From Candidatus Saccharicenans subterraneus (GTDB taxonomy: Bacteria > Acidobacteriota > Aminicenantia > Aminicenantales > Saccharicenantaceae): 64,000 nt of DNA. The stretch spans positions 62,001 through 126,000 of the forward strand of contig QUAH01000001.1 of the NCBI GenBank assembly GCA_003426165.1. The letters run 5' to 3'. A program made the translations under genes and the position numbers. A model generated the notes under the pieces. The model searched no databases, had not been told where the DNA came from, and was given only the letters and a program-made list of their open reading frames with translations. Of the stretch, positions 59,530-64,000 are shown piece by piece; within the stretch, counting starts at the first letter, position 1, and each line of letters begins with the position of its first letter.

Positions 59530-60948
59530 ATGGATAGTTTTATATTCATTTCGCTTTGTATTCTCCTGTGGCTCCTACCCCTTCCCTTCGGCGGCAACAT
59601 CGAGTGGGCGGTTTTTGGCCTGGAAGTGGCCGTCTGGTTCCTGTTCCTGGTTTATTTGATTTCCCCCCTGAAGCCGAGAGACCTCGTGGTTCCGGTGGTG
59701 CACCGAAACCGGTTTAGGCCGGTATATTTTCTGACGGGTCTATTTTTCCTGCTGGCCCTGGCCCAGATCTTGCCCTGGCCGGAGTCCCTGGTCAGAACAC
59801 TTTCCCCGGTGGCCTGGTCCTGGCGCCAGTCTCTGGCTCAGATGGGGCTGTTTTCAGCGGCTGAATTCCGGGCCCAGGCCTTTTCACTTTCTCCCTGGGC
59901 CAGCGCCTACGAACTGGTCAGATACCTGTCTTACACCGCTTTTGTTTTCCTGCTGTCCGGGACCCTGACCAGCCGGAGCAGGATCAAGGCCCTGACTTTA
60001 ACCCTGGTCAGTGCCGGGGTTTTCCAGTCTCTCTACGGGCTGTCGGAGTTTTTCGGTGGGACCAACCGCATTTTTACCTGGGTTAACCGCTACTATTCCG
60101 GCAGTGCTTTCGGCACCTTCATTAACCGCGACCATTATTCCGCTTTCCTGGAGATGCTCTTTCCTCTGAGCCTTGGCTATTTCCTGGTTCGGGCGGAATT
60201 TTTTAGCTTGAAACCTGGACTCAGCTGGCGGCAGAAAATAGTCCGGTTCGGGCAGGAGCAGGTCCAGAAGTCGTTGCTGTTCATAATACCCCCTCTTATC
60301 ATCGGCCTAGGTTTGTTTTTTTCGCGTTGTCGCTCGGGCATCATAATCTTCATAGTGACCTTTTTCCTGACCCTGCTCCTCCTGTCGCTGACCAGTATCT
60401 CCGGACGGCACAAAACCGAAAAGAGGCTGGTCAGGGCAGTAGTGCTTCTGGTCCTTCTGGGGGTGGTCCTCGTCGGCATCGGGCCGGTTCTGGAAAGATT
60501 TACCCAGGGCGGTTTTTTCGACCAAAACCGGCTTCTTTTTTATCGCTATACCCTGGACCTCGTTTCCGACTATCCGCTCACGGGCTGCGGGTTGGGGACC
60601 TACGTCCAGGCTATCAATCATTATCTGTCGAAGGACTTCAATGTTATCCTCTCCCACGCCCACAACGATTACCTGGAAATGCTGGCTGAAGCCGGTCTGG
60701 TAGGTGGACTGGCCCTGGTTCTGGCCGCTATCCTGGGTTTTGCCCTGGCTCTGAGCGGCTGGTTAAAAAGCCGCGACCCGCTGGCCAAGGGCGTGGGGCT
60801 GGGGGCGTTGATGGGGGTGTTCGCCCTTCTTTTCCATAGCCTGACCGATTTCAGCCTGAGAATGCCCGGCAATGCTCTCGTCTGGTTGAGCCTGTTCGTG
60901 CTGGCAGTCAGAGCACCGGTCATACTGGAGAAACGGGAGGAGCCATGA
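59530..60948 (+). CDS. O-antigen ligase/polymerase family membrane protein
   Basis: Inner-membrane protein of 472 residues with about 11-12 hydrophobic helices. It shows the Wzy_C/O-antigen ligase pattern: GSAFGTFINRDHYSAFLEMLFPLSLGY near 190-216, FSRCRSGIIIF, a large periplasmic loop with DLVSDYPLTGCGLGTYVQAINHYL, and SHAHNDYLEMLAEAGLVGG near 377-395. Wzy-type enzymes polymerise repeat units; WaaL-type enzymes attach chains to lipid A core. Polymerase is the more likely role here beside Wza and Wzc. It overlaps the next gene by four bases. Confidence 0.87.
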   Translation: MDSFIFISLCILLWLLPLPFGGNIEWAVFGLEVAVWFLFLVYLISPLKPRDLVVPVVHRNRFRPVYFLTGLFFLLALAQILPWPESLVRTLSPVAWSWRQSLAQMGLFSAAEFRAQAFSLSPWASAYELVRYLSYTAFVFLLSGTLTSRSRIKALTLTLVSAGVFQSLYGLSEFFGGTNRIFTWVNRYYSGSAFGTFINRDHYSAFLEMLFPLSLGYFLVRAEFFSLKPGLSWRQKIVRFGQEQVQKSLLFIIPPLIIGLGLFFSRCRSGIIIFIVTFFLTLLLLSLTSISGRHKTEKRLVRAVVLLVLLGVVLVGIGPVLERFTQGGFFDQNRLLFYRYTLDLVSDYPLTGCGLGTYVQAINHYLSKDFNVILSHAHNDYLEMLAEAGLVGGLALVLAAILGFALALSGWLKSRDPLAKGVGLGALMGVFALLFHSLTDFSLRMPGNALVWLSLFVLAVRAPVILEKREEP

Positions 60949-61634
60949 CCCCTGGAGTCAGTCAGCAGCCAGCCGTAAAAAGGATGTTAATCCTCCTGGC
61001 CCTGGTCGGCAGCCTTCTGGCCCTGGTTGCTTCCGTACTCTTTTATTCAGGATACAGAAATTACTTCCTTTACCAGGAGGAGAGGAAAAACATCAGGAGC
61101 CTGGAAAGCAGCTTCGCCGGGCTGGAGGTCCGCCTGGAAAAAGCCGTCAGGTTTTATCCCCTTCCGGCTTTCTATGCCGAGCTCGGACGCCTGCGCCTGC
61201 AGCGGGCCATGGCCGAGATCGAGTTCGGCCAGGCTGAAAGGGGCGAGCCTTTTCTGGACGCGGCCAGGGAAGCCCTGCAACGGGCTGTGGCCGGCAACCC
61301 GGTTGACCATTCATTTCTCTGGGAACTCAGCAAGGTTTATTTTCTTTATAACTATCCTCTGCTGACCTATGCCGAAAAGGGTCGGCTGCTCTGCCGGGAG
61401 GCCCTAAGCCGTCATCCTTATAATGAATTTCTTTTCCTGAATATTGCCCTGGTTTTCATGGAACAGTGGCCTCTTCTCGATGGGATGGAAAAGGACTGGC
61501 TGAGACAGAATCTTAGCAGAATAACGGCCGCCGACCCTGGATTCCTGGATAAATTGAAAAGAAGATGGCACCAGAATTATAAAGAAACGCAGAGCCTGGA
61601 ATCCAGGCTGGCCGAGCTGGGCCGGCTGGACTGA
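60945..61634 (+). CDS. Membrane-anchored helical (TPR-like) protein of the EPS cluster
   Basis: The 229 residues have one N-terminal transmembrane helix (about 14-36) and a helical soluble part with TPR-like pairs (AELGRLRLQRAMAEIEFGQ, EALQRAVAGNPVDHSFLWELSKVYFLY, CREALSRHPYNEFLFLNIALVF). It overlaps the polymerase gene by four bases, so it is likely made together with it. TPR-bearing partners assist polymerases in other EPS systems, but no specific family is recognised. The soluble part probably faces the periplasm. Confidence 0.68.
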   Translation: MTPGVSQQPAVKRMLILLALVGSLLALVASVLFYSGYRNYFLYQEERKNIRSLESSFAGLEVRLEKAVRFYPLPAFYAELGRLRLQRAMAEIEFGQAERGEPFLDAAREALQRAVAGNPVDHSFLWELSKVYFLYNYPLLTYAEKGRLLCREALSRHPYNEFLFLNIALVFMEQWPLLDGMEKDWLRQNLSRITAADPGFLDKLKRRWHQNYKETQSLESRLAELGRLD

Positions 61635-61687
61635 AAGCACTCTCTCCGGACGGTGCATCCGATTCAAAGTCGGAGAAGGAGGTTTTG

Positions 61688-62860
61688 ATGATAAGTAATA
61701 GGCGAAGAATCGACTTGCGCGGGGGGCTTCTTTTCTTTCTCGCCATTCTGATATTAGCCTCTTCGTGTGTCCGGCTCCTGGCTGAAGACCTCCAGGGTGA
61801 GGAGGCCCGCTACCGGCGTTTTTCCCGGGGAATAAACCTGACTAGCTGGTTCTGGCTTAACTCCGGGCCCCTTAAACCCCTGGAAAAGAAATATTCCGAC
61901 CGCGACCTGGCTTTGATCCGGAAGCTGGGGCTGACCTACGTCCGGGTGCCGGTCGACATGGCCAACATTTATTCCAGCGACAGAGAAGACAGGTTGAAGC
62001 CGGAGGCGCTCGAGCTGCTGCTGGCCGGGCTTAAAAAGATCATCGATAGCGGGCTGGCCGTTAATTTTGACCTGCACAGCATTTCCCAGGAGTCGGGGGG
62101 TTCTGATTATTCCGGGCCACTGGGCAAGGATGCCGCCTTTACCGAGGAGTTTTTTGTTTTCTGGGAAAAACTGGCCGAGAAGCTGGCTGCCTTCGACCCG
62201 GACTGGCTGATAGTGGAGCCGATGAATGAGCCGGTTTTCCTGGGTGAAGAATACCGCTGGCCGCCCCTTCAGAAACAGCTTATCGCCCGCATCCGGGCCA
62301 GGCTTCCCCGCCATACCATCCTGGCCACCGGGGCCTTCTGGTCCAACCTGTCCACCCTGCTGACCCTGGAGTCCCTGGATGACAGGAACCTCTGGTACTG
62401 CTTTCATTTCTATGAGCCGCATATTTTCACCCATCAGGGGGCGCACTGGAGCTCGGAACTGGTCAAGAAGCTGAGGCGCGTGCCTTACCCTTCCTCTCCA
62501 GAAGCAGTACGGGAAGCAGTTTTCCTGGTCGGCCCGGAAGACCTGAAAAAGGCCCTGCTGGCTTATGGTGAGGAAAGATGGGATGCAGCCAAAATCGAGG
62601 GCAGGATAAAGCAGGCGGCCGACTGGGCCTCCGGGCACAGGGTCAGGTTAATCTGCAACGAGTTCGGAGCTTACCGGACCTATTGTTTGCCACCTTACCG
62701 GATAGCCTGGACGCGTGACGTCAGGACGGCCCTGGAGAAGTACGGTATCAGCTGGGCCATGTGGGAATTTGAGGGGGGATTTGGCCTCATTGTCAGGAAA
62801 GGTGGCAAGGCTGTTCCGGACAGAGCCTTAGCCAGGGCTCTTGGTCTTGATATGGATTAG
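61688..62860 (+). CDS. Glycoside hydrolase family 5 (cellulase-fold) enzyme, exported
   Basis: About 390 residues from the ATG at 61688, preceded by AAGGAGGT. A signal with ILASSC (C27) could be a lipoprotein or an ordinary signal. The (beta/alpha)8 domain has RGINLTSWFWL, LGLTYVRVPVDM, the acid/base glutamate in VEPMNEPVFLG near 180, FHFYEPHIFTHQG, and the nucleophile glutamate in ICNEFGAY near 324, ending with AMWEFEGGFGLI. GH5 members cleave beta-linked glucans and mannans. In this position it could trim or release the exopolysaccharide made by the cluster. Confidence 0.88.
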   Translation: MISNRRRIDLRGGLLFFLAILILASSCVRLLAEDLQGEEARYRRFSRGINLTSWFWLNSGPLKPLEKKYSDRDLALIRKLGLTYVRVPVDMANIYSSDREDRLKPEALELLLAGLKKIIDSGLAVNFDLHSISQESGGSDYSGPLGKDAAFTEEFFVFWEKLAEKLAAFDPDWLIVEPMNEPVFLGEEYRWPPLQKQLIARIRARLPRHTILATGAFWSNLSTLLTLESLDDRNLWYCFHFYEPHIFTHQGAHWSSELVKKLRRVPYPSSPEAVREAVFLVGPEDLKKALLAYGEERWDAAKIEGRIKQAADWASGHRVRLICNEFGAYRTYCLPPYRIAWTRDVRTALEKYGISWAMWEFEGGFGLIVRKGGKAVPDRALARALGLDMD

Positions 62861-62867
62861 GTCAGTC

Positions 62868-63305
62868 TCAGCCGGTCAGGCTGTTCTTGAAACTGGACTG
62901 GATTCTGGCGAACTGGTCTTTTATTTTATCGGGCAGCCTGGAGCTGCGGATACGGTTGTTGAGCTTGAACCGGGAAATCTCCCTTAAATAATATTCGACC
63001 TGGTCAGTTTTTTTGAGATTGTAGGCCGATAGAGTCAGGTAGACAAAGGCTTCGCCCAGCAAATCCGGTTCATCCATCAGGCCAAAAGCCGCTATTTTCA
63101 GGTTCTCGAAGGCCTCTTCAAAGTCGTTCCGGTTGAAAGCGGCCAGCCCGTCGTCAAATAGCCTGAGGTAGAAAGGGTCAACCTGCGGCGGGCTAACGGT
63201 GGCCTGCTGGCCCGCCAGCGTGATCCCGACCAGAATGGAGGCCAGTAAGGACATTAACAGTACCTGGAGAAGCCTCCGCCGGCTCAATTCCAAAGCGCGG
63301 GTCAT
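62868..63305 (-). CDS. Exported helical (TPR-like) protein, hypothetical
   Basis: The 145 residues have an N-terminal hydrophobic segment (about 12-33) with arginines before it, as for a signal peptide or anchor. The rest is helical with TPR-like residues: LFDDGLAAFNRNDFEEAFENLKIAAFGL and AFVYLTLSAYNLKKTDQVEYYLREISRF. I do not recognise a family. It points leftwards, away from the ATP synthase genes, and ends eight bases from the convergent GH5 gene. A divergent promoter region of about 120 bases lies on its 5' side. Confidence 0.66.
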   Translation of the reverse strand: MTRALELSRRRLLQVLLMSLLASILVGITLAGQQATVSPPQVDPFYLRLFDDGLAAFNRNDFEEAFENLKIAAFGLMDEPDLLGEAFVYLTLSAYNLKKTDQVEYYLREISRFKLNNRIRSSRLPDKIKDQFARIQSSFKNSLTG

Positions 63306-63380
63306 GTTAAGGTCTCCCTCTTTTAATCTGAATTGTAATCCATCCAGGACCAGAAAGCAAGTTTGTAGACCGCGGTGGTG

Positions 63381-63409
63381 TTTTAAGTCTCCGGGATATA
63401 ATATATAAT
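63381..63409 (+). promoter_or_regulatory. Predicted promoter of the atp operon
   Basis: TTTTAA at 63381-63386, a 17-base spacer and TATAAT at 63404-63409. A second perfect TATAAT overlaps at 63397-63402. The leader before the GTG at 63425 is short. Confidence 0.5.
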
Positions 63410-63424
63410 CAAACCAGGACCAAG

Positions 63425-63679
63425 GTGAGAATACCCAGAGAAGCCGACCTCAAGAAGCTGGCCGAGATTTCTTCCCTGGTAATGATCCTTCCCTCCTCAA
63501 TTGCCGTCGGGCTGGCCATCGGCTACCTGCTCGACCGCTGGCTTAAGACTGCTCCCTGGATGCTGTTAACCTGGATGCTGCTGGGAGTGGCTTCTGGCCT
63601 GTTGAATCTTTTCCGGGGGGTAAGGAGATATCTTATGGAAAATAAGGAACAGGCAGAAAAACCTCCGGAGAGCAATTGA
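63425..63679 (+). CDS. atpZ: AtpZ/AtpI-like F0F1-ATPase accessory membrane protein
   Basis: The 84 residues start at a GTG and have two transmembrane helices (about 15-37 and 45-63) with a glycine-rich pattern VGLAIGYLLDRWLKTAPWMLLTWMLLGVASGLLNLFRGV, the hallmark of the small AtpZ-type (putative F0F1 subunit) protein that precedes atpI/atpB. These proteins help magnesium or calcium uptake or assembly of the c-ring. An AtpI-like gene follows 37 bases later, supporting an ATP synthase operon that continues beyond the window. Confidence 0.83.
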   Translation: MRIPREADLKKLAEISSLVMILPSSIAVGLAIGYLLDRWLKTAPWMLLTWMLLGVASGLLNLFRGVRRYLMENKEQAEKPPESN

Positions 63680-63716
63680 ATATCCCGCCATCCCCGGTTA
63701 AAATTGGAACAGGAAC

Positions 63717-64000
63717 ATGATGAGTAACGATTGGCTGGAGCCTTCAGTCAAGAGAGTCCCCCGGGTCACCGTCTTCCTGGGTCTGGCCGCGGGAATTTTA
63801 ACGGCAGTTCTAATCGAGCCGGTGGCCGGGGCGCTGGTTCTGGCCGGGGCCGTTCTGGCGGCCCTGGGTTTTGTCTCCCTTAAGTCCTTTGTGGACAGAT
63901 ACTTACAGGCGGGACCGGCCCGACTCTGGCGGCGGGCCGTCATCTTCTACAGCCTGAGGCTGCTGTTGATTTGCCTTATCTTTTTAACTATAATCTTTTT
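63717..64000 (+). CDS. atpI: AtpI-like ATP synthase subunit I (partial, cut by window end)
   Basis: Reading from ATG at 63717 (a second ATG follows at 63720) stays open to base 64000, about 94 residues. The start MMSNDWLEPSVKRVPRV is polar, then three hydrophobic helices follow (about 17-33, 35-55 and 77-94). This matches the length and helix pattern of AtpI, an assembly factor for the c-ring. AGGAAC precedes it. The identity is based on pattern and on AtpZ just upstream; the missing C-terminus prevents a stronger call. Confidence 0.6.
   Translation, partial: MMSNDWLEPSVKRVPRVTVFLGLAAGILTAVLIEPVAGALVLAGAVLAALGFVSLKSFVDRYLQAGPARLWRRAVIFYSLRLLLICLIFLTIIF

Overview
This window is a chromosomal stretch of a diderm (Gram-negative-type) bacterium with a GC-rich genome. 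The outer-membrane machinery is clear: an LptD homologue, an Mla-type lipid transport operon, a LolB-like lipoprotein, a heptosyltransferase-like GT9 enzyme, two phosphate porins and several beta-barrels ending in aromatic residues. The gene content and mixed synteny (proteobacterial-like lolB-ispE-tRNA-prs-rplY-pth, Firmicutes-like dprA-topA-xer and radA-PIN/TRAM-ispF, a single ~110 kDa NAD-glutamate dehydrogenase) would fit an uncultured lineage such as Candidatus Aminicenantes or another Acidobacteriota-related group. That placement is an inference from gene style only. No phage, insertion sequence or CRISPR array was seen.

Layout. 1-5.2 kb: dnaA (leftward, cut by the window edge) next to a candidate replication origin with inverted DnaA boxes, then rpmB, and a leftward fmdB-GT9-rel operon. 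5.0-7.1 kb: a 44-residue membrane microprotein, an apparently exported MEMO-AMMECR1 fusion, and a small membrane protein. 7.1-19.5 kb: a long rightward housekeeping run: lolB-like, ispE, tRNA-Gln, prs, rplY, pth, rpsF, rpsR, rplI, dnaB, mlaE, mlaF, mlaD, radA, PIN/TRAM, ispF. 19.5-22.5 kb: NAD-glutamate dehydrogenase with its own strong promoter. 22.5-27.7 kb: leftward Pst-like operon 1 (Rrf2 regulator, porin, PstS with an EF-hand loop, PstC, PstA, PstB). 27.8-42.3 kb: DUF1573, DUF167, nucleoside transporter, tandem UspA, dprA-topA-xer, a ComEA-like protein, rdgB-mgtC, enolase, an SH3-barrel protein, and an NSS transporter followed by a 30-residue MetS subunit. 42.3-48.5 kb: leftward Pst operon 2 (porin, PstSCAB, PhoU, PhoB-like regulator) with a Pho-box-like repeat upstream. 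48.6-53.5 kb: purF, an NDP-sugar reductase/epimerase and lptD. 53.5-62.9 kb: an exopolysaccharide assembly and export cluster (barrel, Wza-like, Wzc-like tyrosine kinase, PHP phosphatase, TTR-fold membrane protein, O-antigen ligase/polymerase, anchored helical protein, GH5). 62.9-64 kb: a small helical protein and the start of an ATP synthase operon (AtpZ, AtpI).

How the genes work together. The two phosphate systems have different control signatures: one has a cysteine-bearing Rrf2 protein, the other PhoU plus a PhoB-like regulator with no sensor kinase nearby. The exopolysaccharide block carries export, chain-control and trimming functions but no glycosyltransferases or initiating enzyme, so sugar assembly must be encoded elsewhere. 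The least described items are the exported MEMO-AMMECR1 fusion, the MCE protein with an added beta-rich tail, and the Rrf2-linked Pst operon.
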